64,000 bases of DNA from the NCBI RefSeq assembly GCF_002374835.1, contig NZ_NWVD01000002.1:310001-374000 (forward strand), read 5' to 3'. Shown here piece after piece: positions 8,972-17,657 of this stretch. The position numbers were made by a program, and so were the translations under genes. Within the stretch, counting starts at the first letter, position 1, and each line of letters starts with the position of its first letter. A model generated the notes under the pieces. It had not been told where the DNA came from, did not search any database, and was given only the letters and a program-made list of their open reading frames with translations. Source of the stretch: Sphingomonas ginsenosidimutans (GTDB lineage: Bacteria; Pseudomonadota; Alphaproteobacteria; Sphingomonadales; Sphingomonadaceae).

Positions 8972-10009
8972 ATGATCCCCGGCCCCTACCTGCTCTATCT
9001 CGGCCATTCGGATGACGAGGTGGGCATCAAGACCTCGCGCGGGCTGGCCGCGTTCCGCCGCGACGATTGCGTCGGCGAATGGCGCCACGACGATTGCCCG
9101 CTGACGCTGGGGATGCCGCGGATGGACGTCGCCGCCGCGCGTGAGGCGGGGGCACGCACCCTGGTGCTGGGGATCGCCAATGCCGGCGGGCGGCTGGGCG
9201 ACGACCTGATCGACGATGCGCTGCTGGCGATCGCCGCGGGGATGAACGTCGCGTCCGGGCTGCACCAGCGGCTGCGCGACGAACCGCGGCTGGTCGCCGC
9301 GGCCGATGCGGTCGGCGTGTCGCTGTTCGACGTGCGCGACGCGCCCGCGCACCTGCCGGTCGGCAACGGCCGGCGGCGTGCGGGCAAGCGCCTGCTGACC
9401 GTCGGCACCGATTGTTCGGTGGGCAAGATGTACGCGACCTTGTGCCTGCGCGACGCGATGCGCGCGCGCGGGGTCACCGCCCATTTCCGCGCCACCGGGC
9501 AGACCGGCATCCTGATCGCGGGCGACGGCGTGCCGCTCGACGCGGTGGTGGCCGATTTCATCGCCGGCGCGATCGAGGTGCTGGCCCCGGCGCGTGACGA
9601 CGACGGCTGGGACCTGATCGAGGGGCAGGGATCGCTGTTCCACCCCAGTTTCGCGGGCGTGTCCACCGGGCTGCTGCACGGCGCGCAGCCCGCCGCGATC
9701 GTGCTGTGCCACGATCCGATGCGCGCGCACATGCGCGGCCTGCCGCACTACCAGCTGCCCGATCTGGCCACCTGTCTGGAGGCGAACCTGCAGGTCGCGC
9801 GGCTGACCAGCCCCGACGTGCAGGCGACCGGTATCGCGCTCAACACCGTCAAGCTGGACGAGGATGCAGCGCGGCGGCTGTGCGCCGATACCGCGCAGGC
9901 GCTCGGCCTGCCGTGCACCGACCCGTATCGCTTCGGCGCCGACCCGATCGTCGACTGGACCCTGACATGCTTCGCACCTGCCGCGCCCGCCATGACCGCT
10001 TCGCGCTGA
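8972..10009 (+). CDS. dgcN: DUF1611 protein, DgcN-like D-glutamate N-acetyltransferase
   Basis: 345 residues. The start at 8972 is preferred over 8909 and 8948 because of an AGGTGG 5 nt upstream and because family members begin with PYLLYLGHSDD. The N-terminal domain is Rossmann-like (KTSRGLAAFR); the C-terminal domain has a P-loop-like VGTDCSVGKMY (about 150-160) and EGQGSLFHPSFAG. DUF1611 proteins paired with an enolase-superfamily epimerase are known as DgcN/DgcA: DgcN acetylates D-glutamate and DgcA racemises the product. The dgcA-like gene overlaps the end of this one by 43 bp, so the assignment rests on both family and context. The alternative is a general peptidoglycan-dipeptide role. 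Confidence 0.8.
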   Translation: MIPGPYLLYLGHSDDEVGIKTSRGLAAFRRDDCVGEWRHDDCPLTLGMPRMDVAAAREAGARTLVLGIANAGGRLGDDLIDDALLAIAAGMNVASGLHQRLRDEPRLVAAADAVGVSLFDVRDAPAHLPVGNGRRRAGKRLLTVGTDCSVGKMYATLCLRDAMRARGVTAHFRATGQTGILIAGDGVPLDAVVADFIAGAIEVLAPARDDDGWDLIEGQGSLFHPSFAGVSTGLLHGAQPAAIVLCHDPMRAHMRGLPHYQLPDLATCLEANLQVARLTSPDVQATGIALNTVKLDEDAARRLCADTAQALGLPCTDPYRFGADPIVDWTLTCFAPAAPAMTASR

Positions 10010-10959
10010 ACACGCCGTTCCGCATCTCGCGCGGGGTGAAGACCGCCGCCGATGTCGTGACCGTCACCGTCGAGGGCGGCGGCCATGTCGGTCGCGGCGA
10101 GGGCGTTCCGTATCCGCGCTATGGCGAGACGATCGACGATGCGCTGGCGCAGATCGCGGCGGTGGCGCCGCTGATCGCCGACGGCGCGGGCTGCGCCGAT
10201 CTGGACGCCGCGATGCCGGCCGGCGCCGCGCGCAACGCGGTCGACGCGGCGCTGTGGGACTGGGAGGCGCGCGCCGCCGACAGCACCGTCGCCGCGCTCG
10301 CCGGCATCGCCCCCGCCGCGCCGGTCGCCTCCGCGATCACCATCGCGATCGACACGCCCGATGCGATGGCCGCCGCCGCCGCGCGCCACGCCCACGTCCC
10401 GCTGCTGAAGGTGAAGGTCAACCGCGAGGATGCGCTGGCGCAGATCGCCGCGGTGCGCGCCGCTGCTCCCGCCCCGCGGCTGATCGTCGATCCGAACGAA
10501 AGCTGGTCCATCGCCGAGGTGCTGGTGTGGCAGGACATGCTGCTGGACCAGCGCGTCGACTTGCTCGAACAGCCGCTGCCCGCCGGGGAGGACGGGGCGC
10601 TCGCCGACATCACCTCGCCGATCGCGATCTGCGCCGACGAATCGCTCCATACCCGCGCCGATCTCGACGCGCTGCGCGGCCGCTACACGCACGTGAACGT
10701 GAAGCTCGACAAGACCGGCGGCTTGACCGAGGCGCTAGCGCTGGCCGATGCAGCCGTGAACAGGGGGTTCGGGCTGATGGTGGGGTGCATGGTCTGTTCG
10801 TCGCTGGGCATTGCGCCCGCGCTGCTGCTGGCGGGCCGCGCGGCGTTCGTCGATCTCGACGGCCCGCTGTGGCTGTCGCACGACCGCGACGGCGGCGTCA
10901 CCGATCGCGACGGCATCCTCCACCCGCCCGCCGCCGGTTTGTGGGGCGCGGCGGCATGA
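9967..10959 (+). CDS. dgcA: Enolase-superfamily racemase/epimerase (DgcA / dipeptide epimerase type)
   Basis: 330 residues, with the start at 9967 inside the end of dgcN, implying translational coupling. Signature residues of the muconate-lactonising subgroup are in order: LKVKVN (KxK catalytic base), VDPNESW and LEQPLP (metal ligands), CADES (third ligand) and VKLDKTGG (second catalytic Lys). Family members interconvert L-Ala-D-Glu and L-Ala-L-Glu or racemise N-acetyl-glutamate. Pairing with the DUF1611 protein favours the N-acetyl-D-glutamate racemase role. Cytoplasmic. It is followed 4 bp later by the transporter gene. Confidence 0.85.
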   Translation: MLRTCRARHDRFALNTPFRISRGVKTAADVVTVTVEGGGHVGRGEGVPYPRYGETIDDALAQIAAVAPLIADGAGCADLDAAMPAGAARNAVDAALWDWEARAADSTVAALAGIAPAAPVASAITIAIDTPDAMAAAAARHAHVPLLKVKVNREDALAQIAAVRAAAPAPRLIVDPNESWSIAEVLVWQDMLLDQRVDLLEQPLPAGEDGALADITSPIAICADESLHTRADLDALRGRYTHVNVKLDKTGGLTEALALADAAVNRGFGLMVGCMVCSSLGIAPALLLAGRAAFVDLDGPLWLSHDRDGGVTDRDGILHPPAAGLWGAAA

Positions 10960-10963
10960 CGCG

Positions 10964-12208
10964 ATGACGCGCCGCTGGTTCGCGATCCCGCTGTGGCAGC
11001 GCGTCGTCGGCGGGCTGCTGGTCGGCATCCTGATCGGGACGCTGTGGCCGGAGGGCGCGGCCGCGATCAGGCTGGTCGGCGACCTGTTCGTCCGTCTCAT
11101 CAAGATGCTGGTGGTGCCGGTCGTCCTCATCACCATCGCCGCCGGGATCGCCGGACTGGGCGATCCGCGCCGGCTGGGGCCGATCGGCGGGCGCACCGTC
11201 GGGTTGTTCGCGCTGACCACGCTGATCGCGGTGTCGATCGGCATGGCGACCGGGCTACTGCTGCGCCCCGGGGAGGGGATCGCGCTGGCCGGGGTCGCGC
11301 CGCACGTGCTGGGCACGCCCGTGACCCCCGCCGACCAATTGCTGTCGATCGTCCCCGCCAACATCGTCGAGGCGCTGTCGAAGGGCGACATGCTGGCGAT
11401 CATCTTCGTCGCGGTGCTGCTCGGCATCGGCAGCGTCATGGCGGGCGAGGCGGGCAGGCCGGTCGTCGCTTTGCTCCAGGGGCTGGCCGCGGTGCTGCTG
11501 CATATCGTGCGGATCGTCATGGAGGTGACGCCGTTCGGCGTCGCCGCGCTGATCGCCAATGCGGTGGCGACCGGCGGCACCGCGGTGTTCGTCCATGTCG
11601 GCTGGCTGGCGCTGGGCGTCGTCCTCGCCTCGCTGTTCCAGATGCTGGTCGTCCACGCCGGTCTGCTCGCCTTCGTTGCGCGCGTGCCGGTACCGCGCTT
11701 CTTCCGCGGGATCGTCGATGCGCTGGCGGTCGCCTTCTCCACCGCGTCGTCGTCGGCGACGCTGCCGGTCGCGCTGCGCGTGGCGCAGGACAACCTCGGC
11801 ATCGCGCGCCCGATCGCCTCCACCGTCCTGCCGCTGGGCGCGTCGATCGGGAAGGACGGGACCGCGATGTACGTCGGGCTGCTCGGCCAGTTCGCGCTCC
11901 AGGCGCTCGGCATCGTCCCCGATGCTGGGATGCTGGCGATCATGCTGGCGACGGGCGCGCTCGCCGCGTTCGGGACCGCGCCCGTCCCGTCCGCCTCGCT
12001 GTTCATGCTCGCCGCGATGCTCTCCGCGGTGGGGGTGTCGCCCGAACAGACCGCGCTGGTCGTCGGCCTGGTCCTACCGTTCGACCGGCTGCTCGACATG
12101 ACCCGCACCGTCCCGTCGGCGTCGGCGAACCTGACGGTGGCGACGCTGGTGGCGCGCGGCGAAGGCGCGCTGGACGATGCGCGGCTGCGCGGGCGCGTGG
12201 CGGCGTGA
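10964..12208 (+). CDS. DAACS-family (GltP/DctA-like) dicarboxylate or acidic amino-acid symporter
   Basis: 414 residues, about 8 membrane helices plus re-entrant loops. The start at 10964 lies 4 bp after the dgcA stop. The serine-rich loop STASSSATLPVAL (about 258-270) and DMTRT (Asp378, Arg381) are present; in GltPh the equivalent Arg binds the acidic side chain, so glutamate or aspartate is a reasonable substrate. The usual NMDGT motif reads IGKDGT here (about 294-299), and the VNVTGD stretch after the Arg is PSASAN, so ion coupling may differ from the sodium-driven archetype. Its position between the D-glutamate genes and a LysR gene suggests uptake of D- or L-glutamate. Confidence 0.85.
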   Translation: MTRRWFAIPLWQRVVGGLLVGILIGTLWPEGAAAIRLVGDLFVRLIKMLVVPVVLITIAAGIAGLGDPRRLGPIGGRTVGLFALTTLIAVSIGMATGLLLRPGEGIALAGVAPHVLGTPVTPADQLLSIVPANIVEALSKGDMLAIIFVAVLLGIGSVMAGEAGRPVVALLQGLAAVLLHIVRIVMEVTPFGVAALIANAVATGGTAVFVHVGWLALGVVLASLFQMLVVHAGLLAFVARVPVPRFFRGIVDALAVAFSTASSSATLPVALRVAQDNLGIARPIASTVLPLGASIGKDGTAMYVGLLGQFALQALGIVPDAGMLAIMLATGALAAFGTAPVPSASLFMLAAMLSAVGVSPEQTALVVGLVLPFDRLLDMTRTVPSASANLTVATLVARGEGALDDARLRGRVAA

Positions 12209-12233
12209 CACCGATGGCGCTACACCCCGCGCC

Positions 12234-13118
12234 ATGAACCTGCGCCATATCGAAATCTTCCACGCCGTCTACGTCAACGGCTCGGTCAGCGCCGCGGCGC
12301 GCGCGCTCAACGTCTCGCAACCCTCGGTGTCGAAGACGCTGCGCCATGCCGAGAGCCTCCTGGGGTTCGAGCTGTTCCAGCGCACCAACGGCCGCCTCGT
12401 CCCCACCGAGGATGCGCATGCGCTGTTTTCCGGCGTGGCGGAGATTCAGGACCGCGTGCGCGCGCTGCGCGAGGCGGGACGCAACCTGCGCGCCGGCGCG
12501 GGCGCGACGCTGCGCATCTCGGCGCTGCCCAGCCTGGCGCTGGGCGTCATCCCCGCGGCGGTCGCACGCTTCCTGAAGCAGCGCCCCGACGTCCGCTTCG
12601 ACCTGCAGACCGTCCACCACGACGACCTGTTGCGCAAACTATACGAGCGCGAGGCCGATATCGCGATCGCCAACGAGGTGCCGCGCGGCGCCCCCCTCGG
12701 CCAGAGCTGGCTGGGCGAGGGCGAACTGGTCGTCCTCTACCGCGAACAGGATATTCCCGACGCGCCCGCCCGGCTGGAACTGGCGCAGATCACCGGCCAC
12801 CCGTTCATCACGCTCGCCGCCTCCGGCCCGATCGGGCGGCTGTTCACCGACGAGCTGGAGCGGCTCGGGGTCGAATTCGACGAGGTCGCCTCGGCGCGCA
12901 CCTTCTACATCGCCGCCGCGCTGGTGCGGGCGGGCGTCGGGTTGACGATCGTCGACAATTTTACCGCCGACGCGACGCGCGGCGACGGGCTGGCGGTACG
13001 CTCGCTCAAGCCCCCGCTGACCTTCGACGTCCACGCCATCCACTTGCTCGACCGTCCACCCAGTGCGCTCGCCGCCGAATTCCTGTCGGTGCTGGGCGAC
13101 GTCATCGAAGGCCGCTGA
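12234..13118 (+). CDS. LysR-type transcriptional regulator
   Basis: 294 residues with the usual N-terminal winged helix (MNLRHIEIFHAVYVNGSVSA, then ALNVSQPSVSKTLRHAE) and a periplasmic-binding-protein-like effector domain. The start is the ATG of MNLRHIEIF, 25 bp after the transporter stop. It lies in the same direction as dgcN, dgcA and the transporter, so it is likely part of the operon and its local regulator. LysR proteins that sense D-glutamate are known for dgc clusters; whether this one does is inference. Its stop abuts the next start with no gap. Confidence 0.88.
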   Translation: MNLRHIEIFHAVYVNGSVSAAARALNVSQPSVSKTLRHAESLLGFELFQRTNGRLVPTEDAHALFSGVAEIQDRVRALREAGRNLRAGAGATLRISALPSLALGVIPAAVARFLKQRPDVRFDLQTVHHDDLLRKLYEREADIAIANEVPRGAPLGQSWLGEGELVVLYREQDIPDAPARLELAQITGHPFITLAASGPIGRLFTDELERLGVEFDEVASARTFYIAAALVRAGVGLTIVDNFTADATRGDGLAVRSLKPPLTFDVHAIHLLDRPPSALAAEFLSVLGDVIEGR

Positions 13119-14534
13119 ATGCGCTATCCACTCGCGATCCTGCTGCTCCTCGCCGCGCCCGCCGCGTCCGCCGAACCCGTCGAACAGGCGCTCGCCACCG
13201 CGCCGGCCGGCACGCGCATCGGGCTGCTGGTGGTGGACGAGGACGGGCGCGAGGTGGTGGCGATCCGCGCCGACGAACGCTTCGTCCCGGCCTCCAATAC
13301 CAAGCTGTTCACCACCGCCGCCGCCTTCGCCAATCTCGATACCGCCGCGCCCGATGCCGCGGGCGGCGCCAGCGTCCGGCTCGACGGGGGCGACGTGATC
13401 CTGTCGGGGCATGGCGACGCCCGGCTGTCGGCGGCGGCGGACTGTACCGCGGACTGCCTGTCCGAACTGGCGCGCGCGGTGGCTGCGCGGAGGCGCACGG
13501 TGCGCGACGTGATCGGCGACGACACCTTCCTGCCCGACGAGCGCTGGCCGGCGGGGATGAGCTGGAACAACATGGCCGGGCGCCACGGCACCGCCATCTC
13601 CGCGCTGACGATCGACGACAATGTCGTCACGCTCACCGTCACGCCGGGCGCGGCGGGGGCGCCCGCGGCGGTGGCGGGCGACGGTTACTTCCGCATCGAC
13701 AACCGCATCCTGACCGCCCCGGCCGGCACTCCCGCCGATCTGGGCTTCGCGCGCGAGCCGGGCAGCGACCTGTTGCGGCTCACCGGGACGATACCGGCGG
13801 GCGGCGCGGCGCAGACCGTCACCGTGGGGCTGGACGATCCCGCGCACCGCGCCGCCTGGCTGCTGGCGCGGCAATTGCGCGACGCCGGGGTGCGCGTCAC
13901 CGGGCGCATCGCGGTGCGCCACCGCGCGATCACCCCCGCCGACGATCCCGCGAAGCGCGGCGGCGCGCCGGTCGCGCGCGCGCCCGAACCCGCGCCGCTC
14001 GCCCGCCTCACCCCGCCACCGCTCGCCGAGGACATCCGCCACACCAACAAGGTCAGCCAGAATCTGCACGCCGACCTGCTGCTGCGCCGCGTCGGGGCGG
14101 TCAGCGGCAGCGGATCGGTCGCCGACGGGCAGGCGCGCGTCGACGCGATGCTCGCCGCCGCGGGCGTGCCGCGCGACGGTTACGACTTTGCCGACGGATC
14201 GGGGATGTCGAACTACAACCGCATCACCCCGCGCACCGCCGTCCGCCTGTTGCGCTGGGCGCAGGCGCAGCCGTGGGGCGCGGCGTGGCGCGCGACGCTG
14301 CCGGTCGGCGGACAGGACGGGACGCTCGCGCGGCGCTTCGCCGGCACCGCACTGGCAGGCAAGCTGTTCGCCAAGACGGGCACGCTCAACGCCGCCAACG
14401 CGCTGTCGGGCTATCTGGTGACGGCGTCGGGACGCACCTACGCCTTCTCCGCGCTGGCGAACGACATGCCGCAGGATGCCAGCGCCACCCGCGCGGTCGA
14501 TCGCGCGCTGCTGGCAGTGGCGGCGGCGCACTGA
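13119..14534 (+). CDS. dacB: D-alanyl-D-alanine carboxypeptidase/endopeptidase, PBP4 type (peptidase S13)
   Basis: 471 residues with a signal peptide (YPLAILLLLAAPAASA). The three penicillin-binding motifs are visible: S59-N-T-K62, S313-Q-N315 and K419-T-G421, with the S13-type insert domain between the first two. It trims D-Ala from peptidoglycan stem peptides or cuts cross-links in the periplasm. The start codon follows directly on the LysR stop (TGA-ATG), so it is probably co-transcribed with the D-glutamate genes, fitting a peptidoglycan-derived substrate for the pathway. Confidence 0.9.
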   Translation: MRYPLAILLLLAAPAASAEPVEQALATAPAGTRIGLLVVDEDGREVVAIRADERFVPASNTKLFTTAAAFANLDTAAPDAAGGASVRLDGGDVILSGHGDARLSAAADCTADCLSELARAVAARRRTVRDVIGDDTFLPDERWPAGMSWNNMAGRHGTAISALTIDDNVVTLTVTPGAAGAPAAVAGDGYFRIDNRILTAPAGTPADLGFAREPGSDLLRLTGTIPAGGAAQTVTVGLDDPAHRAAWLLARQLRDAGVRVTGRIAVRHRAITPADDPAKRGGAPVARAPEPAPLARLTPPPLAEDIRHTNKVSQNLHADLLLRRVGAVSGSGSVADGQARVDAMLAAAGVPRDGYDFADGSGMSNYNRITPRTAVRLLRWAQAQPWGAAWRATLPVGGQDGTLARRFAGTALAGKLFAKTGTLNAANALSGYLVTASGRTYAFSALANDMPQDASATRAVDRALLAVAAAH

Positions 14535-14671
14535 AGCTGAACGAAGGTCGCGCGGCTGCGACATGCCGCGACACTTTTGCCGGCATGTTGCGAAACATCC
14601 GCGACGCCCGCCGCCTATCTCTGTTCCCGGGCCGGGGTTTCCCCGGTCACGCGTTATAGGGAGTAACCACC

Positions 14672-15007
14672 ATGAACCGTTTCCAGACGCTGATCGCGGG
14701 CCTCGGCCTTGTCGCCGTCGCGCTGCCCGCCGCCGCTTCGGCCGCCCCGTGGCAGTCGATCAATGCGCGCCAAGCGCGGCTCGACATGCGGATCGACCAG
14801 GGCATCCGCTCCGGCGCGCTGACGCGGGGCGAGGCGATGCGGCTGCGCGGCGAGTTCCGCCAGATCACCGCGCTCGAATATCGCTATCGCCGCTCGGGCG
14901 GGCTGTCGGCGGGTGAGCGCCGCGATCTCGACCGCCGCTTCGATGCGCTGAGCGCGCGCATCCGCTTCGACAAGCACGATCGAAACGACCGGCGCCATTA
15001 TCGCTGA
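14672..15007 (+). CDS. Small exported helical protein, unknown function
   Basis: 111 residues: a clear signal peptide (TLIAGLGLVAVALPAAASA, cleavage about residue 24) followed by a basic, arginine-rich helical domain (QARLDMRIDQGIRSG, RRSGGLSAGERRDLDRR). The start has a GGGAG 8 nt upstream. Similar short periplasmic proteins with two repeated R/D-rich helices are frequent in sphingomonads, but none has a role I can name. It is followed by a strong hairpin, so it is probably its own transcription unit. Confidence 0.75.
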   Translation: MNRFQTLIAGLGLVAVALPAAASAAPWQSINARQARLDMRIDQGIRSGALTRGEAMRLRGEFRQITALEYRYRRSGGLSAGERRDLDRRFDALSARIRFDKHDRNDRRHYR

Positions 15008-15011
15008 TCGC

Positions 15012-15044
15012 GTGCGGCCCCGCCCGGTGACGGCGGGGCCGCAC
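15012..15044 (+). terminator. Strong hairpin downstream of the small exported protein gene
   Basis: A 13-bp perfect stem (15012-15024 with 15032-15044) and a 7-nt loop start 5 bp after the stop codon. The T-run after it is weak (TGCAACTTATGG). Confidence 0.65.
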
Positions 15045-15099
15045 TGCAACTTATGGCAACAACGAACATTCCAGCCTGATCCATGACAGGAGGGATGCG

Positions 15100-15516
15100 A
15101 TGAAGATGGCGTTGGTGGCGGCAATGGGCGCCGCGGTGATGGTGTCCGGCTGCTCGACCTATGGCGACGGCTATGGCCCGCGCAGTGCCGGCTACAATGG
15201 CTGGGGCGCGTATGACTATAACCGCGTCGATCCGGCCTATGGCGGCTATTATGCCGATCGTTACTATCGCGACGCGCCCAATTATCGCGAGCGCCGCCTG
15301 TCGCGCCGCGACCGCATCTATGCCGGCCAGGACGGGCGCTACTACTGCCGCCGCGACGATGGTACGACCGGGCTGATCGTCGGCGGGATCGCCGGCGGCG
15401 CGCTGGGCGCGGCGATCGCGCCGGGCGGGTCGGGCGTGCTGGGCGCGCTGATCGGCGGTGCCGCCGGTGCGGCGGTCGGCCAGTCGGTGGACCGCGGCCA
15501 GGTGCGCTGCCGCTGA
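15100..15516 (+). CDS. Glycine-zipper (17-kDa antigen-like) outer-membrane lipoprotein
   Basis: 138 residues. The signal peptide ends in the lipobox MVSGC, so Cys18 is the lipidated residue. The middle is rich in Tyr, Asp and Arg; the C-terminal half has the glycine-zipper double membrane segment GLIVGGIAGGALGAAIAP and GVLGALIGGAAGAAVG. This matches the glycine-zipper 2TM family that includes the rickettsial 17-kDa antigen and SlyB. It probably stabilises the outer membrane. An AGGAGGG lies before the start. Confidence 0.85.
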   Translation: MKMALVAAMGAAVMVSGCSTYGDGYGPRSAGYNGWGAYDYNRVDPAYGGYYADRYYRDAPNYRERRLSRRDRIYAGQDGRYYCRRDDGTTGLIVGGIAGGALGAAIAPGGSGVLGALIGGAAGAAVGQSVDRGQVRCR

Positions 15517-15526
15517 TGCGACGGAT

Positions 15527-15548
15527 GGGGCCGGGTCGGCCCGGCCCC
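15527..15548. terminator. Convergent terminator hairpin between lipoprotein and GST genes
   Basis: A 9-bp perfect stem (15527-15535 with 15540-15548) and a 4-nt loop lie between two converging genes and touch the GST stop codon. It can serve both directions; there is no good T-run on either side. Confidence 0.55.
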
Positions 15549-16153
15549 TATGTCGCCGGGATCAGCGCGTCGTCGATGGCCCGCGCTCGTGCCAGCGCCG
15601 GACGCGCCTCGACCCGTTCCAGATAGGCCGCGAACGCCGGGCGCTGGTCAAGCAGCCCGAACTGCGTGAACCATCCGACCGCGCTGCCGACATACACGTC
15701 CGCCGCGGTGAACCGGTCCCCGGCGATATAGTCGCTTTCCGACACCGCCGCCTCCAACGCGTCCACCGCCTTGGCGAAGGTCGCGTACCCGACCATCCCC
15801 TCGCGCTCCGGCGGCACCGTCACCCCCAGCACCTTGTCCACCATCGCAGCCTCCAGTGGGCCAGCGGTGAAGAACATCCAGCGCAAGTAGCGCGCACGTT
15901 CCGCCGCGGTGGGCGCCAGCCCCGCTTGCGGGAGAGCCTCCGCCAGATAGGCGCAGATCGCCGCCGCCTCGCTCACCACTGCCCCGTCATGGACGATCGT
16001 CGGTACTTTCCCCAGCGGATTGACCTCCAGCAGTGCCGGCGGCTTGCCGGCCCAGTCGACCAGCACCGTCTCATACGGCTCCGCCACTTCCTCCAGCATC
16101 CATCGCACGATCCGCCCGCGCGACATCGGGTTGGTGTAGAACGTCAGTGCCAT
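15548..16153 (-). CDS. Glutathione S-transferase family protein
   Basis: 201 residues; the start at 16153 (MALTFYTNPMSRG) has a GGGGAGG 6 nt upstream and replaces a longer frame that overlaps the next gene. The thioredoxin-like N-terminal domain has NPLGKVPTIVHDG with the cis-Pro and VVSEAAAICAYLA with the Glu-Ser pair that holds glutathione. The C-terminal helical domain has FTAADVYVG (N-capping box). A cytoplasmic detoxification enzyme; the substrate is unknown. It lies 16 bp downstream of the dienelactone hydrolase gene, likely in one operon. Confidence 0.9.
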   Translation of the reverse strand: MALTFYTNPMSRGRIVRWMLEEVAEPYETVLVDWAGKPPALLEVNPLGKVPTIVHDGAVVSEAAAICAYLAEALPQAGLAPTAAERARYLRWMFFTAGPLEAAMVDKVLGVTVPPEREGMVGYATFAKAVDALEAAVSESDYIAGDRFTAADVYVGSAVGWFTQFGLLDQRPAFAAYLERVEARPALARARAIDDALIPAT

Positions 16154-16169
16154 ATCGTCCTCCCCTGCC

Positions 16170-17054
16170 TCAGCGATCGAGATGCTTGTGCAGGAACGCG
16201 ATCGTGCGTCCCCACGCCAGATCCGCCGCCGCCTTGTCATAACGCTCCGCCGAGGTGTCGTTGTTGAACGCATGGTCGACACCGGGATAGGTGTACGCCT
16301 CCACCGGCTTGCGCGCCGCCTTCAGCGCCGCCACCCACGGCGCGCCGGTCTGCGCGACGCGCGCGTCCTTGCCCGCGTAATGCAGCATCAGCGGCACGGT
16401 CAGCTTCGCGGCTTCCGACGGCGCCGGCGCGGGACCGTAATAGCTGACCGCCGCCGATAGCACCGGCCCCGCCACCAGCGCGACACGGTTGGTGAGCGCC
16501 CCGCCCCAGCAGAAACCGATGACGCCCACCCGCGCGCGGGGCGCGGCGGCGGCGTAGTGGCGCGCCAGTCCCACCGTTTCGGCGACGACGCGCTCCAGAT
16601 CCGCCGCGGCGATTAGCGCGCGGGCGCGATCCTCATCGGCCGGCGTGCCGCCCTGGTCGGTCAGCAGGTCGGGCGCAATGGCGACGAACCCGGCCAGCGC
16701 GACGCGCCGCGCGACATCCTCGATATGCGCATTCAGCCCGCGGTTTTCATGGAGGACGATCACCGTGCCACGCGGCCGCGCGCCGCGTGGCGCCGCGACA
16801 TAGCCTTTCAGCGTCCCCTGGCCGTCGGGCAGCGTCGCGTGCGCATCGATCTGCAATCGCGCGTCGTCGGCGGGCACGATCGCCGCTGCCGCGGGGGTCG
16901 CGGCGATCCCCAGAATCAGCGCCTCCGCCGCCGCCGCCGATCCGGCCAGCGCGGTCATCTGGCGCAGCAGGGTGCGCCGGTCGCGATGGTCATGGGTATA
17001 GGCGTCGTACAGTCGCACCGCGTCGTCGCGCAGCGCGGGGTCGAAATCCGTCAT
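16170..17054 (-). CDS. Dienelactone hydrolase family protein
   Basis: 294 residues. After an N-terminal helical extension containing a hydrophobic segment (about 36-58), the alpha/beta-hydrolase domain shows the dienelactone hydrolase triad: Cys182 in GFCWGG, Asp230 in YAGKDARV and His261 in VDHAFNN, plus HENRGLN near 102-108. The extension with the hydrophobic stretch matches the exported or membrane-tethered subgroup common in proteobacteria. The reaction is hydrolysis of a lactone or ester; the natural substrate is not known. Confidence 0.88.
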   Translation of the reverse strand: MTDFDPALRDDAVRLYDAYTHDHRDRRTLLRQMTALAGSAAAAEALILGIAATPAAAAIVPADDARLQIDAHATLPDGQGTLKGYVAAPRGARPRGTVIVLHENRGLNAHIEDVARRVALAGFVAIAPDLLTDQGGTPADEDRARALIAAADLERVVAETVGLARHYAAAAPRARVGVIGFCWGGALTNRVALVAGPVLSAAVSYYGPAPAPSEAAKLTVPLMLHYAGKDARVAQTGAPWVAALKAARKPVEAYTYPGVDHAFNNDTSAERYDKAAADLAWGRTIAFLHKHLDR

Positions 17055-17121
17055 GGCCGCTCCCGAATCGCCCCCCGGCGATCGCGAGGCTAGAGCGGCG
17101 CGCGCGCCGGCGAAAGCGGGG

Positions 17122-17475
17122 TCAGGCCTTTTCCAGCGTGCATTGCAGCGGATGCTGGTTGGCGCGGGCGAAATCCATCACCTGCGTCACCTTCGTCTCG
17201 GCCACTTCATAGCTGAACACGCCGCACACCCCGACGCCCTTCTGGTGGACGTGCAGCATCACGCGCGTCGCTTCCTCCACGTTCATGCGGAAGAAGCGCT
17301 GCAGGCAGAGGACCACGAATTCCATCGGCGTATAATCGTCGTTCAGCATCAGGACGCGATAGGGCGTCGGCTTCTTGGTGCGCGTGCGGGTGCGCGTGGC
17401 GATGCCGACACCGGTGCCCTCGCCATCGGCGTCGTCATTCTGGCCCGCGGCCATCGATGGGGGATATTGCTGCAT
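17122..17475 (-). CDS. clpS: ATP-dependent Clp protease adaptor ClpS
   Basis: 117 residues with the ClpS core: [18 protein letters not shown] (N-degron pocket with the NDD motif), then [24 protein letters not shown], and a C-terminal LQCTLEKA. ClpS binds proteins with bulky N-terminal residues and hands them to ClpAP. No ribosome site is obvious before the ATG at 17475; an in-frame ATG at 17454 is an alternative. The disordered first 35 residues are normal for alphaproteobacterial ClpS. A much longer open frame running upstream is only a shadow of the phasin gene. Confidence 0.93.
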   Translation of the reverse strand: MQQYPPSMAAGQNDDADGEGTGVGIATRTRTRTKKPTPYRVLMLNDDYTPMEFVVLCLQRFFRMNVEEATRVMLHVHQKGVGVCGVFSYEVAETKVTQVMDFARANQHPLQCTLEKA

Positions 17476-17573
17476 GGACACGCGGCAAAATATGGCACGC
17501 GCGCGCCTTAGGGCAACCCCCCGCGGCACCGATCGCGCGCGTCCGCGCAGCGGCACCGCCTGACGGTCGACAC

Positions 17574-17608
17574 GAAAAAGGGCGCCCGCAACGCGGACGC
17601 CCCCTTTC
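17574..17608 (-). terminator. Rho-independent terminator of the phasin gene
   Basis: On the minus strand an A-tract, a GC-rich stem of about 10 bp with one wobble pair, a 3-nt loop and a run of five T follow the phasin stop by 50 bp. Confidence 0.75.
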
Positions 17609-17657
17609 AGCGTCATCCGGGCCGCCGCCGGACGGGCCGGCGGCCAGCGACCGTCGA

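Noticed and set aside
14627-14649. Terminator behind dacB
   Set aside because: CCGGGG-TTT-CCCCGG is a short dyad, but it lies 95 bp after the stop, just before the next start codon, with no T-run; its role is unclear.
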